11,163 nt of DNA from Gemmatimonadota bacterium (GTDB taxonomy: Bacteria > Gemmatimonadota > Gemmatimonadetes > Palauibacterales > Palauibacteraceae): assembly GCA_030601615.1 (NCBI GenBank), contig JAUVTH010000024.1:1-11163 (forward strand), read 5' to 3'. Position 1 is the stretch's first letter; every line of letters begins with the position of its first letter. The translations under genes and the position numbers were made by a program. This document shows, in pieces, positions 1 through 7,142 of the stretch. The notes below the pieces were generated by a model, which was not told the DNA's origin, made no database searches, and worked only from the letters and a program-made list of their open reading frames with translations.

Positions 1-1
1 G

Positions 2-721
2 GCGCGCGAGCTGGCAGCGGCTCTCGGTCTGCACAAACCACCGCGAGACCTGGTGTGTTTCGACATCTCGACGCTGAGCGGCCATGAATCCGTCGGAAGC
101 GCCGTGTGGTTGAGGGACGGGACTCCCCGCAAATCGGAGTACCGGCGATTCCGGATTCGAGACACGCCGGCTGGACGGACAGACGACTCCTCGATGATGC
201 AAGAGGTTGTGGGAAGGTACTTTCAGCGCCGCGTGAGCGAAGACCGCCCCCTCCCGGACCTCGTGATCGTGGACGGCGGAAAGGGCCAGCTGGGAGCGGC
301 GGTACACGCCATGGAAGGGGCCGGCGTATCCGACCTGTCGGTCGTCTCATTGGCCAAGCGCGAGGAAGAGGTGTTTACTCCGGCGACGAGTGAGGCGCTT
401 CGTCTGGATCGGAGGAGCCCGGCGCTGCACTGGCTGCAGCGGGCGAGAGATGAAGCTCACAGATTCGCCGTGGACTACCACCGTTCGCCACGGCGAAGGC
501 GCACCTTGCGAGCGCAGCTGTCGGATGTTCCGGGGGTCGGTCCGCCACGCGAGGAGGATCTGCTGAGCGAATTCGGCAGTCTCGAGGCCATCCGTCGGGC
601 GCGCTCGGAGGACCTCACCGCCGTGCGCGGAATAGGGCCCGCGACCGCCCGCCGAATCCTGGACGAGCTCGGACGGAACCAGCAGGCGAGTCCCGGCAAG
701 AGGAAACATGCCGGGCCGTAA
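2..721 (+). CDS. uvrC: UvrC, excinuclease ABC subunit C, C-terminal part (5' end outside window)
   Basis: C-terminal 239 residues of UvrC, the nuclease subunit that makes both incisions around a lesion in UvrABC nucleotide excision repair. The frame is open from base 2, so the gene begins upstream; the GTG at 53 is an internal valine. Visible parts are the RNase H-like endonuclease domain with its acidic residues in FDIS (from about base 59) and IVDGGKGQL, and the histidine in RDEAHRFAVDYHR. These are followed by a helix-hairpin-helix pair at the C-terminus: DVPGVGP, FGSLEAI and AVRGIGPATARRI. These match UvrC closely; the N-terminal GIY-YIG and UVR domains lie outside. In the first hairpin the usual GIGPKRR-type stretch reads GVGPPREED, a modest divergence. 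The gene ends with TAA, and 169 bases separate it from the next start. Identification is secure from motifs. Confidence 0.95.
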   Translation, partial: ARELAAALGLHKPPRDLVCFDISTLSGHESVGSAVWLRDGTPRKSEYRRFRIRDTPAGRTDDSSMMQEVVGRYFQRRVSEDRPLPDLVIVDGGKGQLGAAVHAMEGAGVSDLSVVSLAKREEEVFTPATSEALRLDRRSPALHWLQRARDEAHRFAVDYHRSPRRRRTLRAQLSDVPGVGPPREEDLLSEFGSLEAIRRARSEDLTAVRGIGPATARRILDELGRNQQASPGKRKHAGP

Positions 722-743
722 GGCGTATTAGTGACGCCGGGAC
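690..743 (+). terminator. Possible uvrC 3'-end hairpins (weak terminator candidate)
   Basis: Three overlapping inverted repeats lie at the uvrC stop codon. GTCCCGGC (690-697) pairs perfectly with GCCGGGAC (736-743). CCCGGC (692-697) can instead pair with GCCGGG (710-715). GGCGT (722-726) pairs with ACGCC (734-738) across a 7-base loop. These folds compete for the same bases. No T-run follows, so this is not a standard intrinsic terminator; it could be a 3'-end stabilising structure or chance in GC-rich DNA. Confidence 0.25.
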
Positions 744-872
744 TTGCCGTAGCCGACGAGCGGTGGCAGGATGCACCGAGTTTTCTTCCGGACCCTCCCG
801 GGCGAGGATAGTCCGAAGCTCGACAGAAGGACGTCAACGAGGCACCGACGTCCCCGTTATGTAGCTGGCAAT

Positions 873-881
873 ACTATAGTT
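873..881 (+). promoter_or_regulatory. Candidate promoter element upstream of exported TPR gene
   Basis: ACTATAGTT contains TATAGT (875-880), a 5-of-6 match to the sigma-70 -10 consensus, 10 bases before the ATG at 891. The first eight bases, ACTATAGT, are a perfect palindrome, so a repressor or activator site is an alternative. I see no convincing -35 box 16-18 bases upstream. The same 9-mer occurs at 9398-9406 before the other TPR gene. Confidence 0.35.
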
Positions 882-890
882 GAGGTTACT

Positions 891-2237
891 ATGCTCAGAC
901 ATTCGTTGAAGTATGCTCTGGCGGCAGGCCTGGTCGCCGCGTTCGCTTTCCCCATGGACATCCTGGCGCAGGAGTGCGCCGAAAAGGGGAACAAGTACAC
1001 GCGCGGCGCCGACGTCGAGTTGAGTTATGCAGCTCGACGCGATGACCCGCAGCCGAAGGAGAAGCGATTCGCGCGCGCGATCGAGAAGCTCGAGCCGATC
1101 CTGACGGGTGACGATCCGCTGCCCCGAGCCTATCTGCTGGCCGGGCAGGCGTACCTTGGCCTGCGCGACTACGCAGGAGCGGACTCGATGCTCACGAAGC
1201 TGTCGATCTCCGATCCCGCCTGCACGGACCTGACAAACGAGATGCGCTTCAATGCCTGGGTTCCTCTCTACAACCGGGGCATCAGCTCCTTGCGCGCCGG
1301 CGAGCAGGATCAAGCCCTCGAGGCGTTCCTGCAGGCCAACGTGATCTACTCCGACGCCCGTTCCCTTACGAATGCGGCCAACATTTACCAGCAGCGTGGC
1401 GATAACGCGACGGCGATGGAGCTATACTCGCAGGCCCTCAAGTCAGGCGGCGAGCCGGACATGGTTCGGGCGGCCAGCATCAATCTGGCCGAGTTGTTGA
1501 GAGCGGACGGAAGAGGTGACGAAGCCCTCGCCATTTACTCCGAATACGCGATCGCGAATCCGGATGATGTCCTTGGCATGTTGAATTACGCGATCGCGCT
1601 GATGGATTCGGGCGATTCCGAGGCAGCGGAGCGGATGTTCGGCGAGCTGCTGCAGCGTGACGACCTGAGTTTCCGGCAGTGGTCTCAGGTAGGGATCGGG
1701 CTCTACAGGGCGCAGGACTTCGCCCAGGCCGCGCAGGCGTTTCAGAATGCCTACGAACTGAATCCGTTGAATAAGGAGACGCTGGAAAATCTCGCCAACA
1801 CGTACTACCAGTCGGAAGAGTACGAGGCCCTCCTTCCCCTGGCTGACCAGCTCGTCGCGCTCTATCCGTACGAGTCCGTCAACTACAATCTCCTGGCCAA
1901 CGCGCACCGTGAGCTCGACAACTCAGACGAGGCGCTGGCCGTACTTCAGAAGCGGGACGGGCTCGAATTCGAGTTCCTCCGCTCCCAGCTGGCGACCGTC
2001 TCCGAGGGCGTGTACAGCGTTGAGGGACAGGTGATGAACAAGAGCGCCGCTGCCGGCAGCGAGGTTACCGTTCCCATCAGCTTGTTGGACGAGGAAGGCC
2101 AGGTCGTGATGACCGAGGAGTTAATGCTCACTCTCCCGGCTGCAGGGGAGGCCACTTCCTTCTTGCTGCAGTTCCAGATTGAGGAGCCCGTGGCGGGCTT
2201 CCAGTACGGGCAGGAAGCCTCTTCAAGCGACTCCTGA
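891..2237 (+). CDS. Exported TPR-repeat protein with C-terminal FxLyD-like domain
   Basis: A 448-residue protein of unknown specific function, probably periplasmic or attached to the outer membrane. It starts with a clear signal peptide: basic MLRHSLK, a hydrophobic stretch (residues 8-20) and a probable signal peptidase I site after ILA (residue 26). Residues about 50-360 are repeated TPR helices, such as AYLLAGQAYLGLRDYAGA, SLTNAANIYQQRGDNATAMELYSQAL and TLENLANTYYQSEEYEALLPLA, a scaffold that binds proteins or peptides. Residues 372-440 (from EGVYSVEGQVMNKS) resemble the FxLyD beta-sandwich found in other bacterial envelope proteins. The ATG at 891 was chosen over an in-frame ATG at 771 because only the former puts the signal peptide at the N-terminus; GAGG at 882-885 is a plausible ribosome binding site. 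No catalytic motif is visible. A TPR assembly or scaffold role in the envelope is inference. Confidence 0.85.
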   Translation: MLRHSLKYALAAGLVAAFAFPMDILAQECAEKGNKYTRGADVELSYAARRDDPQPKEKRFARAIEKLEPILTGDDPLPRAYLLAGQAYLGLRDYAGADSMLTKLSISDPACTDLTNEMRFNAWVPLYNRGISSLRAGEQDQALEAFLQANVIYSDARSLTNAANIYQQRGDNATAMELYSQALKSGGEPDMVRAASINLAELLRADGRGDEALAIYSEYAIANPDDVLGMLNYAIALMDSGDSEAAERMFGELLQRDDLSFRQWSQVGIGLYRAQDFAQAAQAFQNAYELNPLNKETLENLANTYYQSEEYEALLPLADQLVALYPYESVNYNLLANAHRELDNSDEALAVLQKRDGLEFEFLRSQLATVSEGVYSVEGQVMNKSAAAGSEVTVPISLLDEEGQVVMTEELMLTLPAAGEATSFLLQFQIEEPVAGFQYGQEASSSDS

Positions 2238-2265
2238 CCTTCGACGTGGGACCGGGCGGGCGGGA

Positions 2266-2482
2266 ATTCGAATCCGGGTTTTCGCCCGCTTGCTCATCCA
2301 GACGATGAGTTGCCGCAGTATTGCGCGGCGCCGGCTTCGAGGCGCACGTCCTGTCGCAGAAGGACAGCACCAACGTGGTCACCTTCGGTGGTCTCTCGGT
2401 AGTGCGCGTGCTCGTGCCGGCCTTTCAGCATGGAGAGGCCGCCGCACTGCTGCAGGCGGAGGGACTCCAGGCCAGCAGCTGA
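2266..2482 (+). pseudogene. Probable frameshifted DUF2007-type small protein gene
   Basis: The gap between the TPR gene and the DUF512 gene holds a split coding signal. One frame from 2266 reads IRIRVFARLLIQTMS. Another frame from about 2312 reads AAVLRGAGFEAHVLSQ and continues as VVTFGGLSVVRVLVPAFQHGEAAALLQ, ending with TGA at 2480-2482. Joined, they resemble the DUF2007 fold ('putative signal transducing protein'): a beta strand, a helix, GxGFEAxV, then a strand ending in RVLVP and a final helix. The join needs one extra base removed, or two lost bases restored, near 2302-2312; a TGA at 2306 blocks the downstream frame. No ATG, GTG or TTG opens the upstream frame; ATT at 2266 is the only near-start. 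A 53-residue remnant could start at TTG 2321 but has no ribosome binding site. A sequencing or assembly indel is as likely as true decay. DUF2007 function is unknown. Confidence 0.45.
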
Positions 2483-2498
2483 GTGAGGGGAAAGTCAA

Positions 2499-3776
2499 AT
2501 GGTCCGCGTCGCGCGGGTAAGGCAAGGCTCGATCGGCGCCGACCTCGGGATCCCTCCCGGTACGGTGCTCATCTCGATCAACGGCAGGGATCTTCGCGAT
2601 TCTCTCGATCTGAAGTTCTGCGAAGCTGACGCCGAGGTCGTTCTCGAAGCCCGGTTGCCCGACGGACAACCGATCGTGTACGACATCGAGAAACACCCTG
2701 ACGAGTCTCTGGGTCTCGTGCCTGAGGCGGACAAGGTTCGGCGGTGCACGAACGCGTGTCCGTTCTGCTTCGTGAAAGGCAATCCGAGGGCGACCAGGCT
2801 GCGGCAGCCCCTGTACGTGAAAGACGACGATTATCGCTTGTCGTTCATGTTCGGCCACTACGTCACCCTCACGAACCTGAGAGACGACGACTGGGAGCGC
2901 ATCTTCGAGCAGCGACTCACTCCCCTGTACGTGAGCGTTCACGCGACGGATCCTGCGGCGAGGCTCCGGATGCTCGTCAACCCGAGTTCGGCGCTCATCG
3001 ACGAGCACCTCGATCGGCTGGCGAGCGGTGGAATCCAGGTACACGCGCAGGTCGTGCTCTGTCCGGAGATCAACGATGGCTCCATCCTCGACCGGACGAT
3101 CCGAGATCTCTACGCTCGGGGGGAGGATATCCGGTCCCTCTCGATCGTGCCCGTGGGCCTGACGAACTACAACTCCGACAGAGGGGTTCGGCCCCTCACT
3201 CCCGGAGAGTGCGTCGAGGCGCTGGGCATGATGGACGGAATACGCCAGCGCGCCCTGGCCGAGCGGGGAAGGGCGTGGTGCTACGCCGCGGACGAGATGT
3301 TCCTGCAAGCGGGTCTGGATCTTCCGGAGCCCGGGTACTTCGACGATTATGAGCTGGTGGCGAACGGAGTGGGCGCCGTTTCAGCCCTCCGTTCGGCGGT
3401 ACACGCAGACCTGGCGGATCTTCCGTCACTCAGCGGAAAGAACATCGTCCTGGTGACGGGCACTTCGATGCGGCCGCACCTGGGCAGACTTGCGGACGAT
3501 GTGGCCCACTCTACAGGCTCGTCCATCGAAACGGTCGCCGTGGACAACACGCTGTACGGTTCGATGGTCACAACGGCCGGCCTTCTGAGCGGGGCGGACT
3601 ACGCCAGGGCACTCGAGCCATATGGCCAATTCGACCTCGCGTTGTTCAGCCGGACGGCACTGAACGATCAGGAATTGTTTCTGGATGACCTTTCCCTCTC
3701 GGAGCTGAGGGAGCGCATGCCGGAGTTACGGATATGCCCATCGGAACACATGACGGACACCCTGCTGGCGCTGTAG
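2499..3776 (+). CDS. DUF512 family protein: PDZ plus radical-SAM-like [4Fe-4S] protein
   Basis: A 425-residue protein of the DUF512 (TIGR03279-like) family, thought to be a cytoplasmic radical SAM enzyme of unknown substrate. Residues 1 to about 65 are a PDZ-like domain (GSIGADLGIPPGTVLISINGRDLRD). The cysteine cluster C83-x3-C87-x2-C90 in RCTNACPFCF is the expected iron-sulfur/SAM motif, followed by the family signature DDDYRLSFMFGHYVTLTNL (about 109-127) and VSVHATDP. The C-terminal half (about 200-415) is the DUF512 domain, with SLSIVPVGLTNYN and the late VTGTSMRPHL and DNTLYGSMVTTAGLLSG motifs. Start ATG 2499 is preceded by a strong ribosome binding site, GAGGGGA (2485-2491). The stop lies 43 bases inside der. 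From memory, this gene often precedes der, plsY and gpsA in clostridia, so the linkage looks conserved. The family call is secure; the reaction is not known. Confidence 0.9.
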   Translation: MVRVARVRQGSIGADLGIPPGTVLISINGRDLRDSLDLKFCEADAEVVLEARLPDGQPIVYDIEKHPDESLGLVPEADKVRRCTNACPFCFVKGNPRATRLRQPLYVKDDDYRLSFMFGHYVTLTNLRDDDWERIFEQRLTPLYVSVHATDPAARLRMLVNPSSALIDEHLDRLASGGIQVHAQVVLCPEINDGSILDRTIRDLYARGEDIRSLSIVPVGLTNYNSDRGVRPLTPGECVEALGMMDGIRQRALAERGRAWCYAADEMFLQAGLDLPEPGYFDDYELVANGVGAVSALRSAVHADLADLPSLSGKNIVLVTGTSMRPHLGRLADDVAHSTGSSIETVAVDNTLYGSMVTTAGLLSGADYARALEPYGQFDLALFSRTALNDQELFLDDLSLSELRERMPELRICPSEHMTDTLLAL

Positions 3777-5110
3777 GCCTTCCCACGGTCGCGATAGTGG
3801 GAAGACCCAATGTGGGCAAGTCCACGCTGTTCAACCGCATCGTAGGTCGCCGGATCGCAATCGTGGCGGAAGAGAGCGGGGTTACCCGGGATCGGCAATT
3901 CGCGGACGTCGATTGGGCCGGTCGCGACTTCCTCCTGGTGGACACGGGTGGCATCAGTGACGTGCCAGAGCGGCCACTCGACCGTGAAGTCAGGGAGCAG
4001 GTCCTCGAGGCGATCGAGAGGGCCCAGGCCATCGTCCTCGTCACGGACGGTCGTGACGGCCCTCACCCGGTGGACGAGCATGTGGCGGATCTGCTGCGGA
4101 GGTCGGGACGCCCCGTAGTTCTGGCCGTGAACAAGCTGGACGATCCGGCCACCACAGTGGCGCACCACGAGTTCCACTCCCTCGGCCTCGGCGAGCCCGT
4201 TCCCGTGTCTGCGCTGAGCGGGAGGGGAAGTGGGGACCTTCTCGACAGGGTAGTGGCCGCGCTGCCGGACCCGGGCGAGGAAAAGTCGGTCCCCGTGGGG
4301 CTGCGGCTGTCCGTGATCGGGAGGCCAAACGTGGGGAAGTCGAGCTTCGTGAACCGACTTCTCGGCGAGGAACGGGTCCTGGTGCACGCCGAGGCGGGCA
4401 CCACGCGCGATGCCATAGACACCTACCTGGAGTTCGAGGGCGAGCGGGTGTGCCTGATCGACACAGCCGGGCTACGTCGTCGCTCGAAGGTGGATGACGC
4501 CATAGAATTCTACAGCCGGCTGCGTGCGACTTCGGCCATCCGGCGGTCGGATGTATGCCTCCTCGTGGTCGACTGCGTCGCGGGCGTCGCGAATCAGGAC
4601 TTCCGGATCGGCGAGGAAGCGTGGGACGCCGGCCGCGGGCTCGTTCTGGTCGCTAACAAATGGGACCTGATCGAGGAGCGAGGACCTGACGCCCTCGCCG
4701 CATTCGAAAAGGAGCTTCGTGCGCGCGCCCACTACCTGCGGTGGGTACCGATCATTACGACGTCCGCGCTATCCGGAAAGCGTGTCCGGAAGGTCCTCGA
4801 GATCGCCCGGGACGTGCAGGCACAGCGGTCCCGGCGAATCCCGACAGCTGAGGTCAATCGAGTCCTGCAAGCGCTCCTTGCCCGGAAGCAGCCGCCGCAG
4901 GGCGGACGTGGCGATGTGAGGATATACTATGGCAGCCAGGTGGACACTCAGCCGCCGCTGTTCGTGCTGTGGTCGAACCGCCCCAAGGACCTGAAGACCT
5001 CCTACATCAGATTCCTGTCCAACGGATTCAGGAGGGAGTGGGGATTCGAGGGCTCGCCGATACGCCTCAGCGCGCGCCAACGCAGTGACGCGGACCGGAA
5101 CGGAAGATGA
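3734..5110 (+). CDS. der: Der (EngA), tandem-GTPase ribosome assembly factor
   Basis: A 458-residue double-Era GTPase needed for assembly of the 50S ribosomal subunit. The first GTPase domain has G1 GRPNVGKS (23-30), G2 threonine 51, G3 DTGG (70-73), G4 NKLD (133-136) and G5 SAL (159-161). The second has G1 GRPNVGKS (196-203), GTTRD around 222-226, G3 DTAG (243-246), G4 NKWD (308-311) and SAL (344-346). A KH-like domain follows (about 360-447), ending in GFEGSPIRL. All nucleotide-binding residues are intact. The ATG at 3734 is the only usual start codon upstream of the first G1 motif in this frame, and it gives an unusually long 17-residue leader and a 43-base overlap with the DUF512 gene. 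No strong ribosome binding site precedes it, so translation is probably coupled to the upstream gene. Identification is secure. Confidence 0.97.
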   Translation: MPIGTHDGHPAGAVGLPTVAIVGRPNVGKSTLFNRIVGRRIAIVAEESGVTRDRQFADVDWAGRDFLLVDTGGISDVPERPLDREVREQVLEAIERAQAIVLVTDGRDGPHPVDEHVADLLRRSGRPVVLAVNKLDDPATTVAHHEFHSLGLGEPVPVSALSGRGSGDLLDRVVAALPDPGEEKSVPVGLRLSVIGRPNVGKSSFVNRLLGEERVLVHAEAGTTRDAIDTYLEFEGERVCLIDTAGLRRRSKVDDAIEFYSRLRATSAIRRSDVCLLVVDCVAGVANQDFRIGEEAWDAGRGLVLVANKWDLIEERGPDALAAFEKELRARAHYLRWVPIITTSALSGKRVRKVLEIARDVQAQRSRRIPTAEVNRVLQALLARKQPPQGGRGDVRIYYGSQVDTQPPLFVLWSNRPKDLKTSYIRFLSNGFRREWGFEGSPIRLSARQRSDADRNGR

Positions 5111-5121
5111 ACCGATGATGC

Positions 5122-5129
5122 GGGAAGGG
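5122..5129 (+). promoter_or_regulatory. Ribosome binding site fixing the plsY GTG start
   Basis: GGGAAGGG ends 5 bases before the GTG at 5135. It supports that start over the out-of-frame ATG codons at 5115 and 5118. It also matches the E. coli FtsK-orienting motif GGGNAGGG, probably by coincidence. Confidence 0.6.
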
Positions 5130-5134
5130 CTCAC

Positions 5135-5767
5135 GTGACAGTCGCTCTGTTGTCGCTCACCGCCTACCTGATCGGGTCGGTTCCCACCAGCTACATCATG
5201 GGACGGCTGCACGGCATCGACCTGCGCGAGCACGGCAGCGGCAACCTCGGTGGCACCAACGCCTACAGGGTCATGGGCGCCGCTGCAGGAGTTCCCGTCG
5301 TTCTGATCGATGTGACGAAGGGCTTCGTGCCGGCGTACTTCTTCCCGGCCTGGGACGGCAGCGCCAATGGAGATCTGGCTCTTCTCTATGGCCTCGCGGC
5401 GATCGCCGGCCATGTGTGGTCCATCTTCATGCGATTCCGAGGCGGAAAGGGAGTGGCCACGGGTGTGGGGGTTCTCGTCGCCCTCGCCCCCACGTCCGCT
5501 CTGATCGGACTGCTCGTGTGGATCGGAGTCGTCGCGATCACTCGATACGTATCTGTGGCGTCCATCAGCGCGGCTACTCTCGTACCCCTCACGGCGTGGC
5601 TCACGGACGAGTCCCGATACACCGTGCTATTCAGCGCGGCCGTAGCGATCCTGGTCTGGTGGACACACCGCGGCAACCTGAAACGGCTCGCCCGTGGCCA
5701 GGAACACAGATTTGGCCGGAAGCGAGACATCTCCGAATCCTCCACCAGCGAAGGCGGGCGAGCGTGA
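5135..5767 (+). CDS. plsY: PlsY, acyl-phosphate:glycerol-3-phosphate acyltransferase
   Basis: A 210-residue inner-membrane enzyme that transfers an acyl chain from acyl-phosphate (made by PlsX) to position 1 of glycerol-3-phosphate, giving lysophosphatidic acid, the first step of phospholipid synthesis. The three family motifs are present: GSGNLGGTNAYRVMG (34-48), FRGGKGVATGVGV (101-113) and HRGNLKRLARGQEHRFG (178-194). Hydrophobic segments are clear near residues 4-22, 50-70, 82-98, 112-134, 143-157 and 164-177. Length fits the family (about 200). Start is GTG 5135, supported by GGGAAGGG just upstream, 24 bases after the der stop. The last four bases GTGA overlap the gpsA start, so the two steps (glycerol-3-phosphate synthesis and its acylation) are encoded as a coupled pair. 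The extended polar tail after residue 194 is not a family feature I recognise. Confidence 0.95.
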   Translation: MTVALLSLTAYLIGSVPTSYIMGRLHGIDLREHGSGNLGGTNAYRVMGAAAGVPVVLIDVTKGFVPAYFFPAWDGSANGDLALLYGLAAIAGHVWSIFMRFRGGKGVATGVGVLVALAPTSALIGLLVWIGVVAITRYVSVASISAATLVPLTAWLTDESRYTVLFSAAVAILVWWTHRGNLKRLARGQEHRFGRKRDISESSTSEGGRA

Positions 5768-6780
5768 GCACTGACCGGATCGCGGTACTGGGAGCGGGCA
5801 GCTGGGGAACGGCTCTCGCGAATGTCCTGGCATGGAACGGTCACCCGACCGTCCTGTGGTCCTACGAGCCGGCCGTGGCCGAGGACGTCTCGGAGCGAAG
5901 GAGAAACGATAAGTACCTCGCGGGCGTCGAGCTCGAGCCTACGCTTGGCGCAACGTCCGACATGGCGGAAGCTCTACGCTCTGCCAGTGTAGTGGTCTCG
6001 GTGAGTCCGTCACACGTTGTCCGACCCGTGATGCAGAACGCCCGGGGACACCTGGGAGATGAACGGCCTCTCCTCGTGAGCGCGTCGAAGGGCATCGAGA
6101 TCCAGACCGGCCTCACGATGAGCCAGGTACTGACCGAGGTGCTCGGGGAGGACGTGGCGGGAGGCTGCGTAGTTCTCTCAGGCCCCAGTTTCGCGGCGGA
6201 ACTCGCTCGCCGGCTCCCGACAGCGGTGACCCTGGCATCGCGCGACGAGCAGAACGCCGTGCGGATACAGCGGCTGTTCCAGAACGAGCATTTCCGACTC
6301 TACACCCAATCGGATCTCGTGGGCACCGAGCTGGGCGGGGCCCTGAAGAACGTCATCGCTCTGGCTGCGGGCATCAGCGATGGCCTCGGGCTCGGTACCA
6401 ACGCGAGAGCCGCCCTGATGACGAGAGGCCTGGCCGAGATCGGGCGCCTGGCCGAGAGGCTCGGCGGGGAGGGGGCTACGCTCGCGGGTCTCGCCGGCGT
6501 CGGCGACCTGGTCCTTACATGCACCGGAGATCTGAGTCGAAACCGGCAGGTAGGCCTGGCCGTGGGACGAGGCAAAAAGCTGCACGACGTACTGGCCGGA
6601 ATGGCATCTGTCGCCGAGGGAGTGCGCACGACAGAGGCCGCACACGACCTCGCGGAGAGGCATGGGGTGGAAATGCCCATCGTGGGAGCGGTATACTCTA
6701 TTCTGTACGATGACGTGGACCCGAGAAGGGCTCTGGCTCTTCTCATGTCCCGAGAGCCCAAGCCCGAGCGCTGGAGTTGA
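5764..6780 (+). CDS. gpsA: GpsA, NAD(P)+-dependent glycerol-3-phosphate dehydrogenase
   Basis: A 338-residue cytoplasmic enzyme reducing dihydroxyacetone phosphate to glycerol-3-phosphate, the substrate of PlsY encoded just upstream. The Rossmann nucleotide-binding motif is GAGSWGTALA (10-19). Further family motifs are SASKGIE (106-112), LSGPSFAAE (138-146), and GGALKNVIALAAGISDGLGLG (191-211) carrying the catalytic lysine 195. The C-terminal domain shows GLAGVGDLVLTCTGDLSRNRQVG (242-264). Length matches the family (about 330-340). The GTG at 5764 was chosen because it places the Rossmann motif at residue 10 as usual; the open frame continues far upstream within plsY without a better start. 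It overlaps plsY by four bases (GTGA) and its own stop overlaps the possible TTG start of the next gene, so it sits inside a coupled operon. Secure identification. Confidence 0.96.
   Translation: MSTDRIAVLGAGSWGTALANVLAWNGHPTVLWSYEPAVAEDVSERRRNDKYLAGVELEPTLGATSDMAEALRSASVVVSVSPSHVVRPVMQNARGHLGDERPLLVSASKGIEIQTGLTMSQVLTEVLGEDVAGGCVVLSGPSFAAELARRLPTAVTLASRDEQNAVRIQRLFQNEHFRLYTQSDLVGTELGGALKNVIALAAGISDGLGLGTNARAALMTRGLAEIGRLAERLGGEGATLAGLAGVGDLVLTCTGDLSRNRQVGLAVGRGKKLHDVLAGMASVAEGVRTTEAAHDLAERHGVEMPIVGAVYSILYDDVDPRRALALLMSREPKPERWS
6773..6776 (+). promoter_or_regulatory. Ribosome binding site candidate for the MerR-like gene
   Basis: GGAG directly abuts the TTG at 6777, too close to serve it, but is nine bases before the in-frame GTG at 6786. 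This favours GTG 6786 as the true start, which would shorten the protein by three residues. Confidence 0.4.
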
Positions 6781-7142
6781 GTTCGGTGGAAGACCGGATC
6801 GCGCCGAAGGAATACTACTCGATAGGTGAGGTGTGCGAGCTCACCGGCCTGAAACCACACGTTCTGCGCTATTGGGAGACCCAGTTCGCGGCTCTCAAGC
6901 CAGGCAAGAACCGGGCGGGCAATCGAGTCTATCGGCGGAAGGAAATCAAGCTGGTACATTTGCTTCGACACCTGCTCTACGCCGAGAAGTACACGATCGA
7001 GGGAGCCAGGCACAAGCTCGAGCAGTTGCGCAAGGAGGGGAAGCTCGCCCGGGCGGCGCGCGTCGCGTGGGAGCGTGAGACCGTGCGCGACCTGCGCCGC
7101 GAGGCGGACGGCCTGGTAGAGCTCCTGGCGCTCGGCGAATGA
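6777..7142 (+). CDS. Small MerR-family transcriptional regulator
   Basis: A 121-residue DNA-binding protein. Residues about 13-80 form a MerR winged helix: YYSIGEVCELTGLKPHVLRYWETQF, then the wing with NRVYRRKEIKLV and the helix pair LLRHLLYAEKYTIEGARHKLEQL. The tail (about 85-121) is charged and helical, probably a dimerising coiled coil, with no separate effector domain and no cysteine cluster typical of metal sensors (only one cysteine, C20). It belongs to the MerR-like type with HVLRYWE motifs seen near housekeeping genes in many bacteria; its targets are unknown. The longest start is TTG 6777, overlapping the gpsA stop as TTGA. The in-frame GTG at 6786 is a strong alternative because GGAG (6773-6776) lies nine bases before it. 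Its end overlaps surE by ATGA. A regulator inside an operon with no visible promoter of its own is somewhat odd. Confidence 0.88.
   Translation: MSSVEDRIAPKEYYSIGEVCELTGLKPHVLRYWETQFAALKPGKNRAGNRVYRRKEIKLVHLLRHLLYAEKYTIEGARHKLEQLRKEGKLARAARVAWERETVRDLRREADGLVELLALGE

Noticed and set aside
2261..2280. GGAATTCGAATCC resembles a tRNA T-arm.
   Set aside because: The flanking bases do not form the required 5-bp stem around the TTCGAAT loop, and no acceptor, D or anticodon arm is present upstream.
2379..3308. Long - strand open frame (309 codons) opposite the DUF512 gene.
   Set aside because: A shadow frame typical of high-GC DNA; arginine/proline-rich with no recognisable motif, while the + strand carries clear family motifs.
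3266..5129. GGGAAGGG at 3266-3273 and 5122-5129 matches the E. coli FtsK-orienting motif GGGNAGGG and points toward the dif-like site; I found no reverse copies.
   Set aside because: Two copies is near chance for G-rich coding strands, one serves as the plsY ribosome binding site, and the motif used by this phylum is unknown to me.
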